DNA of 64,000 nucleotides from the NCBI GenBank assembly GCA_024330185.1, contig JANDLV010000003.1, positions 62,001 through 126,000 on the forward strand, given 5' to 3'. Positions 51,333 through 59,875 of the stretch are shown here, in pieces (position 1 is the stretch's first letter; the number at the start of each line of letters is the position of its first letter). Under the pieces are notes generated by a model. It searched no databases. It had not been told where the DNA came from and worked only from the letters and a program-made list of their open reading frames with translations. The stretch comes from Candidatus Siliceabacter maunaloa. GTDB taxonomy: Bacteria; Actinomycetota; Thermoleophilia; Solirubrobacterales; Solirubrobacteraceae. A program made the position numbers and the translations under genes.

Positions 51333-51797
51333 TCAGGCCGCCTTCAGGACGAAGTAGAGGGCGACGGCGACCCACTGCACGGTCCACAGCGACACCCGGG
51401 CCACGTTGAGGCGCATCCACTTCCCCAGCACCACGTGCAGGCGGTCCTGGTCGGTGACGCCGGCCGTGAGCTCCTTGTTGTACGGGAAGATGAACAGCAG
51501 GGTCAGCGCCGTGGCCGCGATCACCGCGCCCAGGTAGACGATCGGCACCCACACGTACTCGCTGCCGGCCTCGCCGACCACGAGGACCGCCGCGGCGGCC
51601 ATCATCGCGACGGTCATGAAGGTGAAGAACCGGGTCGCGTTGCGGACCGGCTCCACGAACGGCAGCCTGTAGGTCTGCGGGGTCAGTTGCGCCGCGAGGG
51701 GGAACGAGAACAGGACCAGCGACCAACCCGTGCCCAGGTACATCGACGCGAACAGCAGCATGAACGCGGCGACGACGATGTCGACGGTCTCGCTCAT
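51333..51797 (-). CDS. Four-helix membrane protein in the GMC operon
   Basis: A 154-residue integral membrane protein (VDIVVAAFMLLFASMYLGTGW; FFTFMTVAMMAAAAVLVVG; VPIVYLGAVIAATALTLLFI; SLWTVQWVAVALYFVLKA). A charged loop between helices 3 and 4 (PYNKELTAGVTDQDRLHVVL) resembles DUF1772/anthrone-oxygenase-like proteins, though that is a weak call. ATG overlaps the stop of the acetoacetate-decarboxylase-family gene. Confidence 0.75.
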   Translation of the reverse strand: MSETVDIVVAAFMLLFASMYLGTGWSLVLFSFPLAAQLTPQTYRLPFVEPVRNATRFFTFMTVAMMAAAAVLVVGEAGSEYVWVPIVYLGAVIAATALTLLFIFPYNKELTAGVTDQDRLHVVLGKWMRLNVARVSLWTVQWVAVALYFVLKAA

Positions 51798-52705
51798 CGG
51801 GGGGCGGACGCGACGCGTCGCGCGCCGTCCTGGGCGAGCGCCGGATCGTTTGGCGGCGGGAGCCAGTCCCGGCCCTGGCCCAGCCCGACGACGCTCTCGA
51901 GCCCTTCCGGGGCCTCGGCGGGCGGGTGGTCGTACTGCAGGAACCAGCTCTCGACGTGGTCGTCGAGCGTGCCGGCTGTCTCGGGCAGCCAGGCGGTGAG
52001 GATCGGACGCTGCGAGATGTCCAGCTCCTTGAGCGGGGCCAGGCGAGGGTGGTCGCCGATGACCAGGCGTGCCGCACGTCTGAACGGCAGGTTGATCCCC
52101 GCCTTGCCGCGGAAGTGGATGAAGGACTTCATCAGCATCCCGCGGAAGGCGCAGTAGTTCACCGCCGCCGCGCTCACCGGCAGGGCCGCGAACCGCGGCC
52201 GGTCGATCTCGATGCGCATCGCGAGCCGGCCGTCGAGGTCGTACTGGCTCGACACCGTGCGCTTGGAGATCACGAAGTCGAGGTTGGCCTGGTGCTTGGG
52301 CATCCCCCAGATGCCCTTGCCCCCCTTGACCGAGATCTCCGTGCTGACCGGTAGGTCGAAGACGTACTGCCCGGTCGCGTAGCGGCGAGTGAGCAGCGCG
52401 GGCAGCAGCGCGGGGCCCGGGCGCTCCCCATGGGTGCAGGCGATGGCGATCGAGAACTCGACGTAGCGCCCGATGTCGGTCACCTCGTAGTTCACGACCG
52501 TGACCACCAGTGCCCCACGGCTGCCCCAGATGCGCAGAGGATGCACCTCCTCGCCGGGGATCAGCTCCGCCGCCCGCCGGGCGTCGATCGGGAAGATCGC
52601 CATCAGCGAGGGCGAGTCCTCGGAGTTGACCGGCAGCGCGAACCGGATGCCGTCGACCAGCGCGCAGCGTCCCGCCTGTCGGCGCAGGCGCTTGGGAATC
52701 CTCAT
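51794..52705 (-). CDS. Acetoacetate decarboxylase family protein
   Basis: A 303-residue protein of the ADC fold. The body carries NSEDSPSLMAIFPIDARRAAELIPG, VTVVNYEVTDIGRYVEFSIA and EISVKGGKGIWGMPKHQANL. In true acetoacetate decarboxylase a Lys forms a Schiff base; GMPKHQ holds a lysine in the conserved E-(x)-x-P-K region, so a Schiff-base function is possible. Members outside solventogenic bacteria act on other keto or hydroxy acids. It lies between an alpha/beta hydrolase and membrane genes with ATGA overlaps on both sides. Confidence 0.87.
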   Translation of the reverse strand: MRIPKRLRRQAGRCALVDGIRFALPVNSEDSPSLMAIFPIDARRAAELIPGEEVHPLRIWGSRGALVVTVVNYEVTDIGRYVEFSIAIACTHGERPGPALLPALLTRRYATGQYVFDLPVSTEISVKGGKGIWGMPKHQANLDFVISKRTVSSQYDLDGRLAMRIEIDRPRFAALPVSAAAVNYCAFRGMLMKSFIHFRGKAGINLPFRRAARLVIGDHPRLAPLKELDISQRPILTAWLPETAGTLDDHVESWFLQYDHPPAEAPEGLESVVGLGQGRDWLPPPNDPALAQDGARRVASAPR

Positions 52706-53748
52706 CTGCCGGCCCCCTTCTCGAGCTCGTTGACGATGACCGGGAAGATGTCCTCGTCGGCACGGCGGCCCATGAAGACGTCGAGGTGCCCGTAGCCGTG
52801 GAGGACGTGCGTGGAGTGACGGCCGGGGGCGTGACGCTCGAACCACTCGTAGCTGCGCTGCTGGCTCTCGGGCAGGAAGCATCCGTTGCGGTCCCCGGCA
52901 AGGAAGGAGAAGCGCGCGTCGGTCTGGGGCGGCCCGGCCACGAAGCTCTCGGGAAGCTCGGGGCGTTCGTCGACCCCGATCAGGTGTCCGGCGCGGACGC
53001 ACGCCAGCATCTGCGCGAAGAACGTGAGCGGCACGTCGCCGAACTCCTCCTTGAGCCACTCGTGGGTCTCGGGGCTGAGGTTCTCGTGGCGCCAGAGCGT
53101 CGGGAATCCCGCCCCGTAGGTGAAGCTCGCCAGCCTGCAGACGTCGTTGTCGCACTCGCGGTGCGTCGCCAGGACGAACCCGTGGAGCAGCTTTGGGAGG
53201 ATCCACGGTGCGCCGCTCACGCCCCACCCGGGGTTGAGGTAGCCCAGAACGCGGGCCGCCGGGGGGATCGCCACGCGCAGCTTGGCCTCCGCGAGCCGCG
53301 GCACGACCGGATGGAGGGTCACCGCGTTGGCGACGACGGTCTTGACCTCGGGGACGAGCCCCGCGACCGCCGACATCACGAAGCTCGTCGAGCCTTGGCA
53401 GTGGATCACCGCCTGGACGTCGTCGGCGCCGGTCTCCTCGACCACCTTGCGCACCGCGTGGGGGTGGTCGAAGACCGCCGCCTGATCGAGCGTCCAGCGG
53501 TTGTGTGCGATGTCGATGCTGGCCCGCCAGTTCTCGAGCCACACGTCGTAGCCCTCGTCGACGAGGACATCGACGAGCGTCCGGCGGTTGGGGGCCCGGT
53601 AGATGTTGGCCCGTACGCCAGCGCCGTGGACGAGCAGCACGGGCCCCTTGGCCGGGGCGTGGCCACCCGTGACGTGGATGAGGTTGCACTCCAGCCCATC
53701 GCCGGCCGTGAACGGCACGACCCGGTCGGCGTGGCCGTTGGCGTTCAT
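52702..53748 (-). CDS. Alpha/beta hydrolase with Cys nucleophile
   Basis: A 348-residue alpha/beta hydrolase. The oxyanion part is PVLLVHGAGVRANIYRAPN and the nucleophile elbow is AVIHCQGSTSF, so the residue at the catalytic place is Cys117, not Ser. EGYDVWLENWRAS recalls PHA-synthase-type lipases, which also use Cys. The acid/His end is HVLHGYGHLDVFMGRRADED. It could be an acyltransferase or esterase for a hydroxy-lipid. Overlaps GMC and ADC genes by ATGA. Confidence 0.87.
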   Translation of the reverse strand: MNANGHADRVVPFTAGDGLECNLIHVTGGHAPAKGPVLLVHGAGVRANIYRAPNRRTLVDVLVDEGYDVWLENWRASIDIAHNRWTLDQAAVFDHPHAVRKVVEETGADDVQAVIHCQGSTSFVMSAVAGLVPEVKTVVANAVTLHPVVPRLAEAKLRVAIPPAARVLGYLNPGWGVSGAPWILPKLLHGFVLATHRECDNDVCRLASFTYGAGFPTLWRHENLSPETHEWLKEEFGDVPLTFFAQMLACVRAGHLIGVDERPELPESFVAGPPQTDARFSFLAGDRNGCFLPESQQRSYEWFERHAPGRHSTHVLHGYGHLDVFMGRRADEDIFPVIVNELEKGAGR

Positions 53749-56165
53749 GGGGACCCCTTCCCGCGTGGCCCGTAGACCTCCCAGAGGTCGCCCGCGAACA
53801 GCGCGCCGAACCGTGCGACGGCGTCGAGCCGTCCGTCGGGCTCGGTGTCGAACGTGGTGAGCTGCTTCACGAAGTCCAGCGGCTCGATGTGGAGCACCCC
53901 CGAGGCGACGATCTGGGCAGCGTCGTCGTCGCCCGCCTCTACGTGCCCGGCGAGCACGCGGGTGAAGAGCGTCGAGGTGTCAGCCCAGACGTTGTCGATG
54001 CCAGGATCGTCCTCGACGACCTTGAAGCCGGTCATGGTCAACGGATGGCCGCTGTCATCGGCGAAGTGCAGGCGGTAGAGCATGCGCTTGTCGCGCTTGC
54101 TCCCCCCGTGGCTCACGAACAGGTTGAAGATGCCCCGCTGGACCATCAGCTCTCCGCCGAGCGCGTCGCAGCGGACGTGGCCCTGTGCACGCGCCACATG
54201 GTCGGGGTCGGCCACGAAGCCATCCACGTCGTCCGCGGTGATCTTCAGGCGGAACATGAAGTGGGTCTCCGTCCGCTTCCCCTCGCGATACCCGCGGTCG
54301 AACTCCTCCTCGCCGAAGGTAACGAAGCCCTTCATCTCCTCGGTGAACGCGACCGAGACGCCGCGGTGCGCCTCGACCGGGGCGGTGGGGTCGGCGGACG
54401 GCTCGGGCGCCCCGACCGGGGCCTTCTTCCGGGGCGGCCGGGGACGCGCCAGATCGGCGGTCCGGCCCTCGAGGATGGCGTCGGCGAAGCGGTCCGCGAC
54501 CGCCGCGATCGTGAGACTCGGATTGGCTCCGACGGGGCCGGGCATGACCGATCCGTCGGCGATGTGCAGGCCGGGATGGCCGAACGCCTCGCCGTTGGCG
54601 TTGACGACCCCCTCATCCCGGTTGCGCCCCATGGGGCAGCCGCCGAGCGGATGCACGGTGATCACCCGGTTGAGATGCCAGAGCAGGTTGTCCAGGAGCG
54701 TCCCTCCCAACCGGTCCGAGACCTCCTCGGAGAGCTTGCGCACGCGGTCGAAGTACTCGGCCGACCGGCCGTGCTTGCGCCAGTCGACCTGGAGCTGGTC
54801 GCCGTCGCGCAGCGTCATGCGCCCGTCCGGGACGTCGCGGCCCATCCCGAGCAGCGGGAGGACGCCCGCCGAGAGCCCGCAGTCGCCGAAGAGCTTCGAG
54901 ACCTCCCCGCCCAGCGACGTGTCGCGGTCGCGGCGCAAGAAGCCGCGCACGAACCCGGCGATGATGCCGGGCGCCGCGCGCCGCATCACGCGAGGCGTGT
55001 CAGCCGCCTGCAGCAGCCAGTTGGCGAACTCGGGAAAGCCGGCGTCCTGGAGGTAGAAGCCCCGCCCGTCACCGTCACCGTCCAGCTCGTCGGGCACCCG
55101 GATCGCGCTAGTGATCACCGGACCGTGCCCGGGGTCGATCACACGCGGCTTGCGCACGGCGCCATCGTCGGTCTGCGTGCAGCGGACCGCGAAGGTCAGC
55201 AGGTCGCCGTTGCCGCAGAAGTGCGTTCCGAGGGCGGGGCTCAACCCGGGAAAGGCGGCGCGGTTGCGCAGCAGGAGGTACGTGGAGCCCAGCGTCCCGG
55301 CCGACAGGACGAGCCGGTCCGCGGTGACCGTCGTCCGTGCCAGCCCCTTCGTGTCGGTCGGCCGGCCCTCGCCGTCGGCGCCGTGGGTGACGAAGTGGAT
55401 CGCGTATCCGCCCTCGTCGCGGGGCTCCAACGCCCGCACCTCGCAGCGGGTGCGGATGTCCGCGCCGGCGTGCCAGGCGGCGGTCAGGTACGTGTAGTCG
55501 ATCGAGTTCTTGGCCCCGAAGTTGCATCCGATGTCGCACTCCCCGACAAGACGGCAGGTCTGCCGCGTCCGCCCGTGGACGTTGGGGCGCGACTCCCGGA
55601 TCGGCTCCCCCGGCACCGGCTCGGCCCCCGCCTCCGGGGCGAAGGTGACCGCCAGGTTGGGCGCAAACCAGTCGCGCCCGAGCTCCTGGGCCGCGGCCTT
55701 GAAGGCGATCGTCTTCGACGTGGCGTCGTAGGGCGCCCGGTCGAACGGGTACGGCGTCGCGCCGAGCATCGCCTCGGCACGCTCGTAGTGGGGCTCGAGA
55801 TCCTCATAGGTGATGGGCCAGTGCTCGTAGCCGGGCCCGGGCTCCTCGCGCACGAACCACTTCGGGTCCTTGCGGATCAGGACGTTGGCGTAGATGAGCG
55901 AGCCGCCACCCAGCCCACTGGCCACGAGCGCCTCCAGCCCCTCGAACGACCAGAGGTCGAACATGCCGTGGAGGCCCGCGCTCGGGTCCCAGAAGTTGTT
56001 CTTCAACCCGAGGGGACTGCGCGGGAACGACCCGGGCGGATACGGCTTCCCGCGTTCGAGCACGAGCACCCGCCGGCCGGCCTCCGCGAGCCGGTGCGCG
56101 GTGACCGAGCCGCCGAACCCGGAGCCGACGACGACAGCGTCGAAGTGTTCACTGGCCATCGTCAC
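53745..56165 (-). CDS. GMC-family oxidoreductase (cholesterol-oxidase-like) with extra C-terminal domain
   Basis: An 806-residue flavoprotein. FAD motif FDAVVVGSGFGGSVTAHRLA (near residue 8), cysteines in CRLVGECDIGCNFGAKNSID as in bacterial cholesterol-oxidase-type enzymes, and the GMC end HPLGGCPMGRNRDEG with VGANPSLTIAAVADRFADA. It should oxidise a hydroxyl of a sterol or long lipid to a ketone. Residues 590-806 are an added domain (MKGFVTFGEEEFDRGYREGK and onward) found with some such oxidases. GTG start overlaps the hypothetical gene; ATG 56159 is also possible. Confidence 0.9.
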   Translation of the reverse strand: MTMASEHFDAVVVGSGFGGSVTAHRLAEAGRRVLVLERGKPYPPGSFPRSPLGLKNNFWDPSAGLHGMFDLWSFEGLEALVASGLGGGSLIYANVLIRKDPKWFVREEPGPGYEHWPITYEDLEPHYERAEAMLGATPYPFDRAPYDATSKTIAFKAAAQELGRDWFAPNLAVTFAPEAGAEPVPGEPIRESRPNVHGRTRQTCRLVGECDIGCNFGAKNSIDYTYLTAAWHAGADIRTRCEVRALEPRDEGGYAIHFVTHGADGEGRPTDTKGLARTTVTADRLVLSAGTLGSTYLLLRNRAAFPGLSPALGTHFCGNGDLLTFAVRCTQTDDGAVRKPRVIDPGHGPVITSAIRVPDELDGDGDGRGFYLQDAGFPEFANWLLQAADTPRVMRRAAPGIIAGFVRGFLRRDRDTSLGGEVSKLFGDCGLSAGVLPLLGMGRDVPDGRMTLRDGDQLQVDWRKHGRSAEYFDRVRKLSEEVSDRLGGTLLDNLLWHLNRVITVHPLGGCPMGRNRDEGVVNANGEAFGHPGLHIADGSVMPGPVGANPSLTIAAVADRFADAILEGRTADLARPRPPRKKAPVGAPEPSADPTAPVEAHRGVSVAFTEEMKGFVTFGEEEFDRGYREGKRTETHFMFRLKITADDVDGFVADPDHVARAQGHVRCDALGGELMVQRGIFNLFVSHGGSKRDKRMLYRLHFADDSGHPLTMTGFKVVEDDPGIDNVWADTSTLFTRVLAGHVEAGDDDAAQIVASGVLHIEPLDFVKQLTTFDTEPDGRLDAVARFGALFAGDLWEVYGPRGKGSP

Positions 56166-57292
56166 GGGCTGGCCGGCTCGCGGCGGGCGAGGACCGCCTC
56201 CTTGACACGCTTGCCCAAGCGTCCGGCAGCCTCGACGACCGCCTTCTGCCGGGGGTCAGGTGGCAACAGGACATCATCGAGAGTCAAGGTCACGCTGGTC
56301 ACCTTCTGTGCGACCGCCCGGTTCCACAGCAGCTCCGACCACTGATGCAGACGGCCGCGTATGGCGAGCAAGGCCGACGCCCTGGTGATCCCGACCGAGC
56401 CCGCGAAGGCCACGAGCGCGGACACGGCGCCGCTGCTCAGGCCGCCTTTCTCGTACCAGTCGACGATCTGCTCAGACATGAAGACGAGGGCGGACAGGAT
56501 CGCGGTCATAGGGAGGATCCAGTGCCGATAGCGTTTCCACACCATCTCGCGTAGCTCGCCGCGCAGCTCGGCGCGCGCACCACGGTCGAGATACGCCTCA
56601 GGCTGCTTGTCGCCGCCGACGAGCTGCCGCCAGATGACCGTCTGGCGCCGCAGGGCGCCGCGAACGTCCTCAACCGGAGGAACGCCGCGCACCTCGATAC
56701 GTCGCGGAACCTCCCGGCACCAGAGATCGAGTTGCTCCCGCACGACGGTCACCCCACCGGCGTTGAGTCGAGACTGCAGGTCGTCGAGCAGCTTCTTCAG
56801 CCGCTCGATCCGCTCAGGACAGAAGACGTCGCGCCAGGCGACCGATGGAGCCTCTTGTGGATGGCGGTAGGAGCGGCAGACCCGGCTGTAGGTGTCGGAG
56901 AGTCCGTTTCCGAGCTCATACGCCTTGCCCGCCCCCTCGTCGGCTGCCCACAGATCCTTCTCGATCTCGATGTGGCACCGTCGGAGCTCCGTGCGAAACG
57001 CTTCCGCTGCTTCTCGCGAAGACGGCGACTCGCGCGCGCACTCGACGAGCCGCTCGAGCGAGGCGCTCCTGGAGCGGACCCCCGCCCGGCGCGCGTCCCC
57101 AGCCGCGGCCCGCAGTTGGAGCTCGACCTGGTCCGCGGGTTCCAGGCTGCTGTGCGCCGGCAGCAGCGTGTCGCTCGAGGGCTCGCCGGTGTCGTCGACC
57201 AGCGCGTAAAGCTCGGCGACCCGCCAGCCCAGCTCGACCGCTGCGACCAGACCTCCCTCCAGTGGATTCGTCGACTCCGTCATCAGTGACAC
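56162..57292 (-). CDS. Hypothetical protein with C-terminal membrane hairpin, head of the GMC operon
   Basis: A 376-residue protein I cannot assign. Residues 1-245 are helical and charged (RAAAGDARRAGVRSRSASLE; ERIERLKKLLDDLQSRLN). Two membrane helices follow (WILPMTAILSALVFMSEQI and SSGAVSALVAFAGSVGIT), then a soluble tail with SVTLTLDDVLLPPDPRQK. The form recalls membrane-hairpin effector proteins but no catalytic motif is seen. Start GTG 57292 or ATG 57283. It overlaps the GMC gene by GTGA, so it is part of this operon. Confidence 0.7.
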   Translation of the reverse strand: MSLMTESTNPLEGGLVAAVELGWRVAELYALVDDTGEPSSDTLLPAHSSLEPADQVELQLRAAAGDARRAGVRSRSASLERLVECARESPSSREAAEAFRTELRRCHIEIEKDLWAADEGAGKAYELGNGLSDTYSRVCRSYRHPQEAPSVAWRDVFCPERIERLKKLLDDLQSRLNAGGVTVVREQLDLWCREVPRRIEVRGVPPVEDVRGALRRQTVIWRQLVGGDKQPEAYLDRGARAELRGELREMVWKRYRHWILPMTAILSALVFMSEQIVDWYEKGGLSSGAVSALVAFAGSVGITRASALLAIRGRLHQWSELLWNRAVAQKVTSVTLTLDDVLLPPDPRQKAVVEAAGRLGKRVKEAVLARREPASP

Positions 57293-57370
57293 GAGTAGCT
57301 ATGTCACGCAGAACATACGGACTCCCGGCTCCTTCGTGGGATTCTCTTTGCGACCCGCGTTGCGCAGCTG

Positions 57371-58222
57371 CTACAGCTCGCGCACCGCGGCCCCATGAGG
57401 TTCGAACGCGACGCGCATGACGTGGGCCCAGCCGTCGGTCTCGCTGCGCAGTGCCTCGACCAGGCCGCCGGTCTGGTGGAAGTGGCACCACACCATCACG
57501 GTGGGGCCCGCGCCGGACACCGTGGCCCCCAGCGCACCGAGCTCTCGGGCGCGCTCCAGCAGTGCCGCCGAGCGGGGGTAGAGGTGAGCCCGGTAGGGCT
57601 GGTGCAGCCGGTCGGAGAGGCTGCGCGAGACCATGTCCCAGTCGCCGCGCTCCAGGCCCAGCGTCAACAGCGCGGCGTGGGCCAGGTTGTGCACCGCGTC
57701 GGCCATCGGCACCTCGCGGGGCAGCGCCTGTCGTGCCTCCCTGGTGCGCACCGGCTCATCGGGGACGACGAGCAGGGCCTCGAGCTCGGGGGGCGGGTCC
57801 AGTCGCGCGGGCCCGCTGGGGACGCAGATGACCACGCCGCCCATCAGCGCCGCGGCCGCGTTGTCGGGGTGGCCCTCCAGCGTGGTCGCCTCGGCCAGCA
57901 CGTCGGCGTCCAGCTCGAACACGGAGTCGGCGGCCAGCAGGCCGGCCACGTAGGCCGCTGCGCTGCTCCCCAGCCCGCCGCAGAGCGGAACGGTGGAGCG
58001 GATGGCGAAGGTGAAGTCGTCGGGTGGGTGCAGCGCCGCGAAGCCGCGGACGGCGAGGTTGCGCCGATCGCGGGCGACGGCCAGGTCGGTCTCCACCGCG
58101 AAGGTCCCGGTCTCGGTCACCTCCAGCTCCACGTGCAGGGCCAGGGCGGCGGCGAAGGCGTCGAAGCCCGGCCCCAGGTTGGCCGTCGACGCGGGTACGC
58201 GCACGAGGCGACGGCGCTGCAT
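57371..58222 (-). CDS. thrB: Homoserine kinase
   Basis: A 283-residue GHMP kinase that makes O-phosphohomoserine from homoserine and ATP. The opening VRVPASTANLGPGFDAFAAA is typical, the ATP loop is TVPLCGGLGSSAAAYVAGLL, and the C-terminal motif is LGATVSGAGPTVMVWC. ATG overlaps the thrC stop by one base (TGATG), so the two are coupled. The gene is the last of the aspartate-family set on the minus strand. Confidence 0.95.
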   Translation of the reverse strand: MQRRRLVRVPASTANLGPGFDAFAAALALHVELEVTETGTFAVETDLAVARDRRNLAVRGFAALHPPDDFTFAIRSTVPLCGGLGSSAAAYVAGLLAADSVFELDADVLAEATTLEGHPDNAAAALMGGVVICVPSGPARLDPPPELEALLVVPDEPVRTREARQALPREVPMADAVHNLAHAALLTLGLERGDWDMVSRSLSDRLHQPYRAHLYPRSAALLERARELGALGATVSGAGPTVMVWCHFHQTGGLVEALRSETDGWAHVMRVAFEPHGAAVREL

Positions 58223-59262
58223 CAGCCGGCGCGTGCGGCGGGGGCGGTCGCCTCGTCCATGACGGCGCGCTCCACGGCGAGCAGTTCGGGCTCGCAGGGC
58301 ACGACCGCCCCGGCCTGATCCAGCGCGGTTTGGGGGTCCTTCAACCCATGGCCGGTCAGCACGCAGGCCACGGAGCGCGCGTCGCCCGGACCGTGGGCCA
58401 GCAGGCCCGCCACCGAGGCGGCGCTGGCCGGCTCGCAGAAGACCCCCTCGCGTGAGGCCAGGAATCGGTAGGCGTCGAGGATCTGCTCGTCGCTGACCGC
58501 CCGCACGGCGCCGCGCGAGGCGGTGAAGGCGCCCATGGCCTCCTCCCAGCGCGCCGGGTTGCCGATGCGGATGGCGGTGGCCACGGTCTCCGGGTGGGCC
58601 ACGCGCGCGCCATGGACCAGCGGCGCGCTGCCGGCGGCCTGGAAGCCGAACATGCGCGGCGCGCTGCCGCGCTCCCGGAAACCCTTCCAGTAGGCGGTGA
58701 CGTTGCCCGCGTTGCCCACGGGGACGCACAGGGCGTCCAGCTCGCCCAGCTCGTCGAGGATCTCGAACGCGGCGGTCTTCTGACCCTCCAGGCGGAAGGC
58801 GTTGACCGAGTTGACCAGGGCGATCGGGTGCAGCTGAACCAGCTCGCGCACCAGCGCGAGGGCTTCGTCGAAGCTCCCCCGCAGGGCCACGACGCGTGCC
58901 CCGTGCATGAGCGCCTGGGCGAGCTTGCCGGTGGCGATGCGTCCCTCGGGGACGATGACCGCCCCGCGCAGCCCGGCGCGGGCCGCATAGGCCGCGGCGC
59001 TGGCCGCCGTGTTGCCCGTCGAAGCGCAGATGATCGCCTCGGCGCCCTCGCGCACGGCGGCCGACACCGCGCAGGTCATGCCACGGTCCTTGAACGAGCC
59101 CGTCGGGTTGGCCCCCTCCAGCTTCAGCCACACCCGGGCGCCGACGCGCTCGGACAGCGTTGGCGCCTCGACGAGCGGCGTCGAGCCCTCCCCCAGGCTG
59201 ACGACCGGGTCGGCGGAGGCGAAGGGGAGTTCGTCGCGGTAGCGCTCGATCAGCCCGGACAC
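58222..59262 (-). CDS. thrC: Threonine synthase
   Basis: A 346-residue PLP enzyme that turns O-phosphohomoserine into threonine. PLP Lys58 lies in NPTGSFKDRGMTCAVSAAV, the phosphate loop in VPVGNAGNVTAYWKGFRE, and STGNTAASAAAYAA is conserved. The length is that of the short bacterial class. It lies upstream of thrB. Between thrC and hom are a SnoaL-like gene and a PIN toxin-antitoxin pair; a dispersed repeat element sits 38 bases upstream of its start. Confidence 0.95.
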   Translation of the reverse strand: MSGLIERYRDELPFASADPVVSLGEGSTPLVEAPTLSERVGARVWLKLEGANPTGSFKDRGMTCAVSAAVREGAEAIICASTGNTAASAAAYAARAGLRGAVIVPEGRIATGKLAQALMHGARVVALRGSFDEALALVRELVQLHPIALVNSVNAFRLEGQKTAAFEILDELGELDALCVPVGNAGNVTAYWKGFRERGSAPRMFGFQAAGSAPLVHGARVAHPETVATAIRIGNPARWEEAMGAFTASRGAVRAVSDEQILDAYRFLASREGVFCEPASAASVAGLLAHGPGDARSVACVLTGHGLKDPQTALDQAGAVVPCEPELLAVERAVMDEATAPAARAG

Positions 59263-59300
59263 CCCGCGGACCCTACGCGAGAGGGCCGCGGGGGCGGGAG

Positions 59301-59348
59301 AAGGCTTTCGCCTTCGGTCCTCTCAAGTTCGGACCTCCGGCGACGTCA
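59301..59348. repeat. Copy of the dispersed hairpin repeat
   Basis: AAGGCTTTCGCCTTCGGTCC and the following TCTCAAGTTCGGACC match the unit in the array at 38803-38941. On the minus strand it starts with the TGA stop of the SnoaL gene, then CGTCGCCGG, a GGTCC/GGACC stem and GAAGGC-GAAA-GCCTTC, a perfect 6-bp tetraloop hairpin. Confidence 0.85.
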
Positions 59349-59798
59349 CTTCAGCTTGCCGGCCATCTTGTCGCCCAGGCCCTGCTTGGGCTCGGCGCCG
59401 AGCTGGCTCATGATGCCCAGCTCGTCGGTGCTGCCCCAGCGCTCGACGATCTGGGCGTTCTCGAAGCGCCCGATCTGAACGCCGCGGACCTCGATCCTCT
59501 TGCCAGTGGGCGCGATGCCCTGGAACTCGCCGTCGTGGGTGCCGGTCAACGTGTAGGCGATGACCACATGGGTGTCGTCGGCGACCATGTGGGCGGGCTC
59601 GATGTGGGCGTCGGGGAACGCAGCGCCCAGTGTCTTGAAGAACGTGCGAAAACCCTCGCGGCCGGGTCCCTGCCCGGGTGCGGGGTCGTGGTCGACGGCG
59701 TCCTGCGCGAAGAGCTGGTCGACACCTGCGTCCAGGTCGCCGGAGTTGATCTTCTCGGCAGCCTGCTCCTGCGTGGCGATGTTGGCGTCTCGGGACAT
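59346..59798 (-). CDS. SnoaL-like/NTF2-fold protein
   Basis: A 150-residue alpha+beta barrel protein of the SnoaL/ester-cyclase type: QEQAAEKINSGDLDAGVDQL, PGREGFRTFFKTLGAAFPDA, VIAYTLTGTHDGEFQGIAPT and the Asp/Glu-rich IVERWGSTDELGIMSQLG. Many of these act on polyketide or stress-linked small molecules; none can be named here. AAGGAG lies 6 bases before the ATG. Its stop codon is part of the dispersed repeat. Confidence 0.85.
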   Translation of the reverse strand: MSRDANIATQEQAAEKINSGDLDAGVDQLFAQDAVDHDPAPGQGPGREGFRTFFKTLGAAFPDAHIEPAHMVADDTHVVIAYTLTGTHDGEFQGIAPTGKRIEVRGVQIGRFENAQIVERWGSTDELGIMSQLGAEPKQGLGDKMAGKLK

Positions 59799-59875
59799 GG
59801 ATCTCCTTGGTGGTTTACGCGCGGATGTCCTGAGGTTCCCCGCGAGGACCGCAGAACACACGAGGAGACGGTCGC

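Noticed and set aside
53889-56345. 818-codon plus-strand frame opposite the GMC oxidoreductase
   Set aside because: Shadow frame; the minus strand has complete FAD and GMC motifs.
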